Part shown: positions 35,107 to 46,491 of the stretch, piece by piece
Layout of the letters: every line of letters starts with the position of its first letter
Position numbering within the stretch: position 1 is the first letter of the stretch
From: Trichomonas vaginalis G3
Taxonomy: Eukaryota; Parabasalia; Trichomonadida; Trichomonadidae
Reading direction: 5' to 3'
NCBI RefSeq assembly: GCF_026262505.1
Contig: NC_067206.1
Coordinates: 21,591,896 to 21,655,895 of the forward strand
Length of the DNA stretch: 64,000 bases
Notes under the pieces: model-generated
Database searches by the model: none
Told to the model about the DNA's origin: nothing
Seen by the model: only the letters and a program-made list of their open reading frames with translations
Translations under genes and position numbers: made by a program

Positions 35107-36716
35107 ACTGAACCTGCTGCCAAAATCTGCTCGATGGAACTGTCGTTATACCAATCTGAGGAGCCCCAGCAGGTTTCAATCGAACGAATCTTCAAAAGAG
35201 CATCTTCCGTGAAAAGTGCTATGGTTTTGTAAACTTCATTGCTCTCAGTTCATATGGACCGTCTCTGTCACCAGTATATTGTATTTGAACTGTACCAACA
35301 GTTTGAAATACACCCATAAAGTCTTCTGAGTCAGCAAATGGAATGCCAAGCCAAAAGTTTGAACGGTCTCCATTTGTATATTGAGTTTTTTGACCTCTCT
35401 GTATGAGTCCATACTTTCACATATGGCATAATAGAACTTTGCATTTCAGGGTTAATGGTTGTTGTGAAGTTGTTGTTAAAGTTCATAGCATCTAATGTCA
35501 AGTTGTATGACCTCATATCCTCAACTGTAGAATATTCTTCTCTTGGATAATATTTGCCATCTATGTTTATATGGTATTTAATACCAGGGTTGTAGAAGCA
35601 AGAATAGTCATTTATAGTTCGTCTGAACAGTACAAACTAGTATCTGCATGTTTCATTGCAGTTGTTAAAGCAATATCTGTTCTTGCACCTGCGGTTCCTG
35701 GATTTTGGTTTCCAACTTCACCTGCAAAGTCTTTGACAGATATTTGGTGTATAGGGAACATAAGTGGAACTGCAATATATTTGGCAGCTAAAGCATTTGA
35801 AATATCTGGGTCCAACATATAGACTGCAAGTCTGCTTTCTATTCTCTCTTGCATTCAAACTGTTTGCATGTGAACTTAACTGGGTCCCAAGCAGTTCCAG
35901 CAGCATTGAAATAATACTTTACTTCAGTGTTGAGGTTTTGAGAAACCAAAGTTTAGGTCAACTTTGTCTTTGCAAAATTCGGCGAATGACGTTTGATTTG
36001 CTCCCTTTACGTCTGTAAGAGTGAATGGGTCTTGCGTTGGTGGCAATGACTAAGTTATTTTTGCTTGGAGTAAGTTCAATAGAAATTTTTCCTGCCCAGT
36101 TTTGGCAAGTATCTAAAAACCTGAAGATGAGGAAAGATGACAAAGGAACTCTAAGTTTCAGTTTTACTTTAGTGACAGCATTTCCATCTGAACCAGAAAG
36201 GTTAACATAAACTCCTGGAACGTTAGGGTCAAGTCTTCTTATTTTCTCAATAGTTGCATACTGGTCTGTTTGTTCTCTAGCTTGTGGTTGTACTGAGTTT
36301 CTCAAAGCGAACCATTCTAGTTTGCCCATGTTACTGTTTGAAACTAAGTCAGAGTTAGAATATATCTTATATCCCATGAAACTTCTGGAGCATATTGGTA
36401 TCCGACATAGAAAATTCCATTGCAACCTTTCTTGTCAGACAACTTGGCAGAAGGTTTTATTTCAATGTCTTGTTCCACGTATAAGAAAGAGTTGTCAATA
36501 GAAATTATATGAAACCTGTCGCAAGCAATATTACTGTTGTTGAAGAACCTTCTCCAACTCACCTACGTTTCCATAAGAAACAGCAGTTGTAATATTCGTA
36601 AGTTCCAGGAACTATTTCTGACCTTCTAATGGCATTGTCGCATTCGTTATACCATTCGGAAACATTTCCATTCATGGCATCCAAAACTGTTGGCGTTATA
36701 TTTGAGCGGCGTACAT
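35107..36716 (-). other. Major capsid protein region (E1), broken
   Basis: Begins MYAAQ-type context after a TATTTTTACACATATGAA motif. Recognisable blocks shared with E2 and E3 include SFLYVEQDIEIKPSAKLSDK, YATIEKIRRLDPNVPGVYVN, the LSSFLIFRFL segment and AGKISIELTPSKNNLVI. These fit the double-jelly-roll capsid protein of Polintons. The region carries several breaks. Confidence 0.7.
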
Positions 36717-36748
36717 TTCATATGTGTAAAAATATAGAATAGTTGGGT

Positions 36749-39700
36749 TTATGTGTCATAATAGAACCCACGTGGACCAAGCTTACTTCTTCCTGGCTGA
36801 GTTTTTAACTCTTCTTTTCCTTCATTGCCACTACTTTCACTAGATGAAGTTACTTCTTCACTACTTTCACTTGTTCTACTCTTCTTCTTTGGTGCCGCTT
36901 TGGTAACTTGCCCTCTGCTTCAAGTTGTTGCATCTTTGCCTCATGTTCCACTAGTATGTTGTAAATTTTCCATGTCCTTTTTGCCTTTGGGCTCTGGTCG
37001 CCCATCTCAGGTAACCTAATATCCTAGAAAGAGTTTGTCATAGTTTGTATTTGAGTCTTCGCGTATTGTTTGCATGACTCTTTCCTGAGTTTCCGGTTCA
37101 AGCTCTTCAAACAGAGCTTGTCCATATGGAATAAGCTCGTTTCCAAATATATGTTTTTTGTAGCCATTCTGGTTTTCTTTCCATGTTACCAACTATATCT
37201 TTTTGAATGGGAAAGCTTTTACCCAATCTTTCAGTCTTGCGTCATTTTTTCTGTAGTTGGTTTTATTTTGTCAAGGAACATGTTTTTCAATACTAACATT
37301 TCATTTGGTACTGTCCATTTGAGTTTACTTAAATATTCATCCCTTCTCGGTTCATTGTCTGCAAAGTAAGTTTTTATGACATTTTGTAAACTTTCGTTTG
37401 CAAGGTCATGTACAATAGGTTCTCTTCCTTCTCCCTCCCTAACTTTCTTTCTAAACTCTTCACCAAATATACCATCTCTATGGTTCTGTGTAGTTCTTTG
37501 AGATAAATGTTCTAGAACGTCAGGTGTTATATTTCCATCAGCCATGTTCATTTCATACTGGTCCAAAATATCTGCATCTTTCATTCTTTCAATGGCATTA
37601 AAGCCGCGCTTAAAATACCAGCTATGTCTCGTTCACCATTGACTTCCATTGCGTCTACAACTTCTTGGAATTGAGGTTGTAAGTTTATGAACCACCTATC
37701 CGGATTAGCTTTATGACCCCATCTCATTGTAGTTCCATCGTCTGCAGAACAAAAGTAGGTTTGTTTCCATCTTGGTTAGGTTCTGAATGAACTTTAAACA
37801 ATGTTTATTTCTATAGTTTTCTTGAAATTTAACCTTTTATTTTCACCGAGTTCAGCCAAAGATTGAACGTTAAATGCTCGTAAGTAAAAAGGGTTGTTGT
37901 ATTTGTGTACATTTTTCTTTCAGTGCTTCCATTCTATGCTGAATATTTTCATCTGGTGTTGGAGTCTTTTGTATGTCGGCAAACATTTTTCGATATTCTT
38001 CTACTATGTCAGCCGAATTTTTTTTAGACTCTTGGAAATATTCCATATTCTCCGCATACTCTTGTTGAGGGTCAAGATTTTTTCGGCTGTTCCAAATCTT
38101 CATCTAGTTCTGTGAAGTTAGTTTCCAAAGGAGTGACTTGTTCGTTTCCTTCAGGCTCTTCTAGCTGTTGTTGCTGAACTATTTTCTTCCATGTCTGGTT
38201 GTATCTGAACTAGTTCTTCTGTGGAGTTTCTTGTACCTCATCTGCTGGCATTTCATATATTCCGAGACCGTTTTCAACAATTTCCCTATCTACGTCATCC
38301 GCATTCATAAGCTTTTGTTCTTTCGTTCCGTCTCTATTTTTACGCGTTTCATGACGAAAGTTGAATTGTCATTTAGCTCTGACATCAAATATCTCGGAGT
38401 AAATTCATCCATGTCATTTGGATGATATGCATTAAATCATATCCCTTAGCGAGCTTGTATTTTCCAGGTTTGAGATTATATCCGTTTTGTGTGAGCCATA
38501 AAGCTAAATAGGTCCGGGTCAGTATTTCCATCCTTGAAACTTTCTAATAGATTCTTTAATATCTGTCACTAAAGTCAATACTATCTGGGAAACCACACTC
38601 TTCTTTAAGCATTTTTTAAGAATTCTTGGTTTCCTTGTTCTCTACTTCTTTTATGTCCTTGCTCTGTTTGTGGTTGTTGTTGTGCAGGGTTTTGAACTGT
38701 TGGTTGCTGTGCTGGTTGTTGTTTTGGTTGTTGTGCTGGTTGTGTTGGTTGTTGTGCTGGATTTTGAACTGTTGGTTTGGTGCATGCCTGTGTCTGTGTC
38801 CATGTGACGATGTAAATGTTTTAGGTAGTCCTGGTGCAGGTGCTTCTCTTGGAGGGTTTGGTGGTATATAAGTTCCACCAGCTGGCACATATGTTCCATC
38901 TGCAGCGTAATGTCTACCTGACTTTTCGTTTTTAAGAAAGCATTTACTAGGTCTGTTTTGGTCTGTTGTAAACTCTTTTCTTGACTTTTTCACAACAGTT
39001 GCTCTAACGGTGTCATAGGCACTTTGAACTGCCTGTCTCGTTGCTGCATCTGTTATTTTCGTCATATTTTGTGCTACTTCTTTTAACTCTTTGTCGAAAC
39101 CTTCAGACTTCAGTTTCTTTCCAGATGAGAAGTCGTTCACTAGTTTCACCTTACTATGAAGAGCTTCGAAGGCGTTCTTAAAGTCAGCATTTGTTAAAGC
39201 TTCATTTGAACTGTCTTCATCCGCTTGTATTTTTGTCCTTATTGACCCTATAAGCTGGGCTGCTTTAGCGTTGGCTTGGGCATCTAACCAGTCATTGTTA
39301 GCTTTTATATATTCTGCGCTTTTCATTGCCTTTTGCATAGCCGCGTCGTTATTTTTACTTTCTTGTGCTAAGTTTTTCATACTGTACGGTTTGGTTTTGC
39401 AACTGTAAAAGTTTTTCTGCCTTTACATTTGCTTCAACTTCTTTTTTATACTCATCGCTATCCATATATGTCTTCAGGGCTTTTTGTTTTATCTCTTCAT
39501 CTTTCAGTATTTTATATTGAGTAGTATGGTTTTTCAAATTTATGACATCTTGTTCCATTTTTGCTACTTCTGCTGCTTTTCTGACACTTTTTTCGCATAT
39601 TCCTCTGTACTTAGTTCTTTCAGTTGTTCTTCTTTCTTCTTTTTCTCTACGTTTAACTCATTGAGTTTCTTTGTGTGTCTGTCATATTCTAGTTTCTTTT

Positions 39701-40040
39701 CGTTTTCACTTATTTGCTTCTGTATGTCTATGTTTGACTTTTTGACATCTGTTATTTGATTTTTGAGTGAACTTAAATTCATTTGACTTTGAGGGTTATA
39801 GGCTGTTCCGTCTGCAGCTCCACCATAGCCTGCCATTTTCGCTAAAAGTGCCGCTCTTAAACCTCCACTCTGTGCACCAACAACTCGGTTTAAAAGCATA
39901 GGATTGCTTGACATTTGTTGCAACATAGTGGGGTCATTCAGCATTTGTTGTTGCAACTGTTGTTGTGGTGTTAGTCTTACTATTGGATGTTTCAATGCTC
40001 TCTTCCTCTTACGTATATTCTTACGTAGCTTACGTGGCAT
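36749..40040 (-). other. Large structural-gene region (E1), broken
   Basis: Starts at 40040 with a strongly basic MPRKLRKNIRKRKRALKHP, then Gln-rich, coiled-coil (KKLNELNVEKKKKEEQLKEL) and Gln/Pro-rich low-complexity segments, and later an acidic and a helical part. Copies lie at 50289-53600 and 55104-58396. It is the longest virion-class gene region of the element and carries many breaks in every copy. Role unknown; a tegument- or core-like structural protein is inference. Confidence 0.55.
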
Positions 40041-40127
40041 TTAAGTGAAGTTAAAAAGCGTCATTTGACAGATGTTTATATGACATTTTTTCCGGTTTAT
40101 AGGACCTCTCTCATATTCTATCTTGTT

Positions 40128-40443
40128 AAGATTTCCTGGACTGTTGTCAAAATGTCATGTTGTCACACTTTTTCAGAGAAGTTCGTTTAACCGAGGGACC
40201 GAGGGACCGAGGGACCTGGTGACGTAGCGATGATAGACCCTTACTTGTCCGGACAAAGTTAAACTATTTTGAGTGCTCTACAAACAAGTCAACAGCAACG
40301 ACTTTCAAAAATTTTTAGGGCTAGAAGGCACGAAGTGCCTGGGAAGCCCGCTATCCCCAAACAAACCTCATTTTATATAAACTGCATGTTATACTAAACA
40401 CCTTCAGGGGGCTAGAGGGGCGCAGCCCTGGAAGCCCCAATAC
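40128..40443 (-). repeat. E1 right terminal inverted repeat
   Basis: Inverted relative to 15276-15505, but carries an extra outer hairpin unit (GGGCTAGAGGGGCGCAGCCC) and a spacer before the shared AGGCACGAAGTGCCT hairpin. Just inside it, 40091-40124 matches methylase coding sequence at 16340-16373. Confidence 0.8.
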
Positions 40444-40455
40444 CTTTTTTTTTTT

Positions 40456-40460
40456 GAATA
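40456..40460 (+). repeat. Candidate target-site duplication, right of E1
   Basis: GAATA directly after the T tract, matching 15254-15258. Confidence 0.55.
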
Positions 40461-40494
40461 TGATAATATTGATTATTTATTTATTTTTTGTCTG

Positions 40495-40585
40495 GTGAAA
40501 AGGAGTATATAAGAATTTCCGAAAAAGTGACACCCAAAAAGTGACACTTTCAATAGGGAGTAACACTTAAAAAGTGACAATTTAA
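40495..40585 (+). repeat. GTGACA-rich short repeats
   Basis: AAAAAGTGACACC-type units recur three or four times between E1 and the transposase 3-prime part. AAGAATTTCCGAAAAAGTGACA here is almost repeated at about 43898-43920, so it may belong to the end sequences of the MULE. Confidence 0.5.
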
Positions 40586-40615
40586 AATTCACAATAAATA
40601 AAAATAATAAATTTT

Positions 40616-40944
40616 TTAGTCTATTAAATTATTCTTTTCTTTGAAATCCTCCAAAAATTCTTCGAAATGTTCTAAAATATAACCTGGAGAATTATAACAA
40701 AATTCATTAATTTCTAACATATACGTATCTAACAATTCATTTGGAATTTCAAACGATCTTAAATATGTAATTGAATTTTGTATCTTCTCATTTATTTGAG
40801 AAAGTTTTTCTTCAGCATTTTCCAATAAAAATCTTAATGGATTCAAATTGGCTTCTTGATTCTGAACAAAATTTAATACTTGGTATAAACGTGATTGAAC
40901 TTCTCTTTTCAATTTTGTTTTATAATCTGTCAATCGAGGCTCGC
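40616..40944 (-). pseudogene. 3-prime part of MULE transposase split by insertion
   Basis: About 108 residues (LTDYKTKLKREVQSRLYQVL to EDFKEKNNLID). The uninterrupted copy at 45400-45727 shows that this part is continuous with the transposase body, so the 841-bp element at 40945-41785 separates the two. It is helical and probably the C-terminal domain of the transposase. Confidence 0.75.
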
Positions 40945-41785
40945 TGTTGTAAACAGAAATTCATCAAAAGTGACACCTCAGAAAAGCTAAAATATTGAAT
41001 TTTTGGAACTTTTGATAGAGCACGTTTTTAAATATTAATTAAAGTAAATGTATATTTTGTAAAGATTCTTTTTAATAAAAAAATAAAATTTTGAAGAAGA
41101 ACACAAAATCTTCTGAAAAATAATATCACATAAACTCATATTATTTTCTAATATATAACTATTTTATATAAAAATCAAATTCAATGATCTTAAAAGCGAA
41201 GGATAAACCTCAAAATTTACGAATATAATGAGTGGGAATATAATGCTTATCTATCATAAAACCATATGAAATATCAATTTTTGCTTTACGCCTAATTTTT
41301 GACGACAATTAGCAAAAAATGTTAAATGTTAACACTCAGTCCATTTGAATATGAAAAATAAAATTGACTTTGATTAAATGTTTTTATTTATCATGCAATT
41401 CTTCTTGCTAATTGTCGTCAAAAATTAGGCGTAAAGCAAAAATTAATATTTCATATGGTTTTATGATAGATAAGCATTATATTTTCACTCATTATATTCG
41501 TAAATTTTGAGGTTTATCATTCGCTTTTAAGATCATTGAATTTGATTTTTATATAAAATAGTTATATATTAGAAAATAATATGAGTTTATGTGATATTAT
41601 TTTTCAGAAGATTTCATTCTATATGCCTATGAAAAGTACTCTCAAAACTAACTTTTCCCTAATTATAATTAAATCTAGAATATTGTATTATGCTTAGTAT
41701 TATTTCATTTTTCTCATTCAATTTAGAATTTACAAATGTCAAAAAATTGAGAGCTGTCACTTTTGATGAATTTCTGTTTACAACA
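40945..41785. mobile_element. 841-bp foldback element with 4-bp TCGC duplication
   Basis: Outer inverted repeats TGTTGTAAACAGAAATTCAT plus CAAAAGTGACA at both ends, flanked by TCGC at 40941-40944 and 41786-41789. The uninterrupted transposase copy at 45410 has a single TCGC at this point, confirming the duplication. Inside are two arms of about 208 bp in inverted orientation (41107-41314 and 41405-41614) around a 90-bp spacer. No protein is encoded. Non-autonomous DNA transposon; a 4-bp duplication is not typical of Mutator elements, so a different superfamily is likely. Confidence 0.85.
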
Positions 41786-43140
41786 TCGCGAATTCTAATT
41801 GAAGGAATAAAACCTGTTTGAAGTAAATTGTTTTTAATACGATAAAAGTAATTGGGTGCAACTTCTTCTAAAAGATTTTTGACAAAAACATCAATTCTTT
41901 GATTTTTAACGCAGCCAAAATCGTGATATTTTATCTTTTTAAATAAAGATTCAGAAACGTTATTCACAACGGTTAATTCATTTGGTCTGGCAGCGGCTAT
42001 CCACTGTTGTTTATGAATGTCCCACTGACGTGTAAAGTATTGATTAAATTCCAATTGATCTTGAATTTTATCAATAATGTGCTCTTTATACATTTTTGCA
42101 GCATCTTCTTCTGTGCAATCACGATAATAACATAAAATGTTCATAAATTTTTCGACTTCTGATCTAATCTCTTCATCATTTATCTTTGAGAGATTCTTTT
42201 TAAGTGCGCGTATTACATGTAGCGCGCACCAAAAGATATTGCACTCCGGAAATGAATTCCTAATCCCGTTGAAAATGTTTAGTGCACAGTCAGACATGAT
42301 AAATTCAGGTTCTGTGTGAGTTGTTTCAAAATATTTACTTAAGCAAAAAGAAATATTTTCACTATTATCTGGATATATTATAAAATAACACAAAGGGATA
42401 GAATGAGTATTAGCAAATTTGGTAGCTAATACATAAAAAGGAAATCCATGAATAATTAATTTAAACGTAGAGTCTAAGTGATAAATTGGTGGTTTTTCAT
42501 GAATTTGAGAGATCATATCATTATCAGAGTAAATAAAAACCAATTTGTCTGGAAAATCAGTATCTTCACCTTGAATGTCAAAATAAATAAGGTCATCATG
42601 TTGATCTTCCCATTGATTAACATAGTTTTGTAAAGATTGAAATTGATTTAAAGATATGTCTGGTAAAGATCTCATAAGATCTTTTTGTTGTAAATAATAT
42701 TTCAATTGATTGATTGCAGTTTGTTTCATAGTCATGTGAATACAAGTATGATCTTTAGGTATTTCAAGCGTTTTGTTGACTTCTTGTGTTGCATTAAGTG
42801 GACTTCCGTGATTCATGAGAAATTTTTTAATCCAAGCACGGTAAGTACCACTTGTAGGTGTATTTTTATGTTGTGGTGGTGGTCCTGAGTGAATATGAGT
42901 TAAGTTTGCAGATTTAAAAATGTAATTGTCGAAATTTTTAATAAATTTAAAGCCTGCTGGGCAGCCTTCGTATTCGCATCGGTGGTAGATTAATACTCCT
43001 GTTCCAATTGATAGTTTTTGTGGGTCTTTGACAAATCTTATGTTACCATGCAGCTCTGCAGCTATAACAAAACGAGAATATTCTAAATATCCTATGGCTT
43101 GATCAACCTCGCATGGAGGATCGGGTGGAGGATGTTGCAT
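41659..43140 (-). pseudogene. Mutator-like (MULE) transposase, interrupted
   Basis: 493 residues as read, of which about 450 are transposase and the last 43 come from the inserted element. Residues about 50-85 have a CEYEGC...HIHSG zinc-binding module like FLYWCH/WRKY-type domains of MULEs. The catalytic core shows YHLDSTFKL (first Asp), EFIMSDCALNIF (second Asp) and WCALHVIRAL, then NNVSESLFKKI (Glu), the MULE D-D-E pattern. With the separate 3-prime part the normal length would be near 558 residues. The interrupted copy probably cannot make a normal protein. The hairpin array lies upstream. Confidence 0.8.
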
Positions 43141-43391
43141 TGAGCAGCAAAAAGGAAAAATAAAATTGAAAACTCACATTGAAAAAATAACGGTTTAATA
43201 GAAAATATTTTTTTTCTTCTGAAAAAGAATTATCTTTGAGTATCTAAATTGGGATAAAGGATATAGAATAGATAACTAGTACTTAATATATGATACATGT
43301 ACACGAAATGGAAGAATGTGTACTAAAAGAAAGAGAAATTTTAGCTTAATATTTTACATACGAATCAATTATCTTTGGTTAAAAGGTAGAA

Positions 43392-45198
43392 TTGTTGGCT
43401 ATGATGTACTGATTCATGATCAGTACATCATAGCCAACAATTCCTTATACAAAATTCAAAAACTTGGGTGCAATCAGTTCTGATTGCACCCAAGTTTTTG
43501 AACTTTCTTGAGGGAATTAAAGGGTGAGAGATTTATAGTCTATCTATATATCTCCCACCCTCTAATTCCCTCCCTGACAGCGGGAAACTTTGTCTGAATG
43601 TTAAACTATTCAGACAAAGTTTCCCACTGTTTGCGAAGGAATTGTTGGCTATGATGTACTGATTCATGATCAGTACATCATAGCCAACAATTCCTTATAT
43701 AAAGTTCAAAAACTTGGGTGCAATCAGAACTGATTGCACCCAAGTTTTTGAACTTTCTTGAGGGAATGGAAGAGTAAGAGGTATACATTATGAATATATA
43801 CCTCTTACCCTTCCATTCCCTCTCTGACAGCGGGAAACTTTGTCTGAATGTTAAACTATTCAGACAAAGTTTCCCGCTGTCAGCGAAGAAACAATAAGAA
43901 TTACCGAAAAAGTGACAAAACATCAAAAACAGGGAGGGGGTCTCAATTTTTATTACTTATATTATTTTACAATATTTATATAAATACTCTTTATAATATA
44001 TTTTACTATAAAATTATACCTCAAATTCAAATATTTAAAATATTATTTACATAATTATCTCAAAATTATATTTTTATATATTATTTTTCATATGTATAAA
44101 TCATATAATCTATATCTATGCAAATCTCATCTAAATTTTTTTGAAACAAACCGCTACCATTTTATAATGGTCCATCTTAAGTTCATCATAAATTCTGGTA
44201 CATGTTAGTACCAGAGTCTTCAAATCTCAAACACTCTGGTACCAACATGTACCAGACGCGAGTTTCCAATGCCCTCGTACGATTTTCTATTAAGATCTTC
44301 TTGAATGAGAAGGTCTTCATAGAAACTCGTACGAGGGCTTCTCTTTTAAATACTCTGGTACCTGCTGGTATCGGAGTCGACTTTACAGCCCTTTCCCCAA
44401 TTTTGAAGCTGGGGAAAGTTTTCAAGCAATGAAAGGGAAGCTCTCGCTATGAGGTGAAAATCTAGAATTTTTACCTCATAGCGAGTAATCCTTTGTTAAT
44501 TGCTTGAAAACTTTCTTCAAATTATCAAATTTCGAGGAAAGTTTCCTTGCTTCAAAGTAGAGATGGAGCCCTTTGAGCCACTGCATATAGGTCAGTGACT
44601 CAAAATACTCCATCTCTACTAGAAATCGCCAAAATTTGGGTCGCAATCTTTGAAATGCGACGCAAGTTTTGGCAATTTCGCGAGGGACTTGCTCCATTTG
44701 GTGCATAGATTCACACTCTATGCACCAGATGGAACAATTCTTTCGCTGACAGCGGGAAACTTTGTCTGAATAGTTTAACATTCAGACAAAGTTTCCCGCT
44801 GTCAGAGAGGGAATGGAAGGGTAAGAGGTATATATTCATAATGTATACCTCTTACTCTTCCATTCCCTCAAGAAAGTTCAAAAAGGTGCAATCAGAACTG
44901 ATTCACCCAAGTTTTTGAACTTTATATAAGGAATTGTTGGCTATGATGTACTGATCATGAATCAGTACATCATAGCCAACAATTCCTTCGCAAACAGTGG
45001 GAAACTTTGTCTGAATAGTTTAACATTCAGACAAAGTTTCCCGCTGTCAGGGAGGGAATTAGAGGGTGGGAGATATATAGATAGACTATAAATCTCTCAC
45101 CCTTTAATTCCCTCAAAAAGTTCAAAAACTTGGGTGCAATCAGAACTGATTGCACCCAAGTTTTTGAATTTTGTATAAGGAATTGTTGGCTATGATGT
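43392..45198. repeat. Multi-scale palindromic array of about two dozen hairpins
   Basis: Left part: four self-complementary modules, A (TTGTTGGCTATGATGTACTG...), B (AACTTGGGTGCAATCAG...), C (GAGGGAATT...AATTCCCTC) and D (CAGCGGGAAACTTTGTCTGA...), occur as A-B-C-D-A-B-C-D from 43392 to about 43890. Right part, from about 44745 to 45198: the same modules in reverse order. The centre (44190-44740) has eight or more further hairpins with mismatched arms, for example CTGGTACATGTT/AACATGTACCAG and GCCCTCGTACGA/TCGTACGAGGGC. The array lies between two head-to-head transposase copies. Confidence 0.9.
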
Positions 45199-45763
45199 GG
45201 ATAGCCGCTGCCAGACCAAATGAATTAACCGTTGTGAATAACGTTTCTGAATCTTTATTTAAAAAGATAAATAATCACGATTTTGGCTGCGTTAAAAATC
45301 AAAGAATTGATGTTTTTGTCAAAAATCTTTAGAAGAAGTTGCACCCAATTACTTTTATCGTATTAAAAACGATTTACTTCAAACAGGTTTTATTCCTTCA
45401 ATTAGAATTCGCGAGCCTCGATTGACAGATTATAAAACAAAATTGAAAAGAGAAGTTCAATCACGTTTATACCAAGTATTAAATTTTGTTCAGAATCAAG
45501 AAGCCAATTTGAATCCATTAAGATTTTTATTGGAAAATGCTGAAGAAAAACTTTCTCAAATAAATGAGAAGATACAAAATTCAATTACATATTTAAGATC
45601 GTTTGAAATTCCAAATGAATTGTTAGATACGTATATGTTAGAAATTAATGAATTTTGTTATAATTCTCCAGGTTATATTTTAGAACATTTCGAAGAATTT
45701 TTAGATGATTTCAACATAATTTTTGAAAGAAAAGTTAGTGGGTTTGCCACGAGTTATGAATAA
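45199..45763 (+). pseudogene. Second MULE transposase copy, 3-prime part only
   Basis: The sequence from 45199 matches the reverse complement of the first copy from about 41998 inward and continues through the C-terminal part without the 841-bp insertion. The N-terminal two thirds are absent; the copy begins exactly where hairpin module A ends. A one-base difference near 45330 shifts the frame relative to the first copy. The C-terminal frame 45422-45763 remains open with a changed end. Confidence 0.75.
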
Positions 45764-46080
45764 AATATTGGCATATTAGATGAGATAGCTGATGAAACAG
45801 ATGAAGATAAATTAAATCTTGGACTTTGCCACACTCTGTCCCTAGTTCCTCAAAATCCTTGACAACGTTGCTTAGAAATTTTGGTTCAAAACCTCATCTG
45901 ATTTTAATCTGTTATGCTACCTGTTAAGTTTCGCGAGATTATAAATGTCATGGAGTTATATAAAAAGGAGGGACAGCTAGGGACACTGGAAGTACTTGTA
46001 AGGCTATCTGTTAAGATTGCATGAAATACTAAAAAGTCATGAAATCCATTATCGCTGTGCTAGCTTCACCTTAGAGTAAA

Positions 46081-46317
46081 ATGACAAATAAAGTCACTGA
46101 AGCAATGAAACAAAAGTTTTTGGTAGAATACATTAAATCAGGAATTATTCCAGAAGGTTTTTACATTCATACTATGAAGGATGGTAGAGTTCAGTTTAGA
46201 AAGATAAAGCAACCATTAGATAGAGAAGGAATTTTGAGAAAGATTAAACTTCATGAGGACAACATTGCTGAACTTAAGAAGAAGTTAGAAGAGTTGGAGA
46301 AAGGAAGAGAGTTATAA
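46081..46317 (+). CDS. Small virus-like protein
   Basis: 78 residues. It has an N-terminal beta-hairpin-like part (GIIPEGFYIHTMKDGRVQFRK) and a C-terminal coiled coil (DNIAELKKKLEELEKG). Unrecognised. It precedes an AT-rich start region of the same style as the virus-like clusters, so I place it in a remnant of another element rather than in the MULE. Confidence 0.4.
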   Translation: MTNKVTEAMKQKFLVEYIKSGIIPEGFYIHTMKDGRVQFRKIKQPLDREGILRKIKLHEDNIAELKKKLEELEKGREL

Positions 46318-46491
46318 AGCAATGAATTCAACAGGGTAGAAATGAGGTTAGAAATGAGGTTAGAAATCGGTTAGATATACCCATCTACCCTAAATTTATT
46401 TTTGGGCTATGTTTTCATACGTGTGGGAGTGGTGATATCATTAATTTTTAAGTTTATTTTTTATTTTATTTTTAAGTTTATTTTTATATAA

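Larger units (their letters stand above)
15259..40455 (+). mobile_element. Polinton/Maverick E1, about 25 kb
   Basis: The element runs from an A tract plus GTATTGGGGCTTCC to the inverted GGAAGCCCCAATAC plus a T tract, with GAATA on both outer sides. Parts in order: methylase, small virion-type genes, fibre, integrase region, polymerase B, HNH, KilA-N cassette, an unknown gene cassette, GIY-YIG gene, packaging ATPase, SSB-like gene, SF3 helicase, penton-like gene, small genes, major capsid region and a large structural-gene region. It looks complete in gene content but is broken: I estimate ten or more breaks, concentrated in the right-hand structural third. Near identity of its helicase, HNH and penton-like proteins to those of E3 suggests a young insertion. 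Confidence 0.9.

Noticed and set aside
38626-38871. Leucine/cysteine/tryptophan-rich plus-strand frame
   Set aside because: Antisense of the Gln/Pro-rich part of the structural-gene region.
44186-44432. Frames of about 79 residues on both strands in the hairpin array
   Set aside because: A consequence of the palindromic hairpins; no family resemblance.
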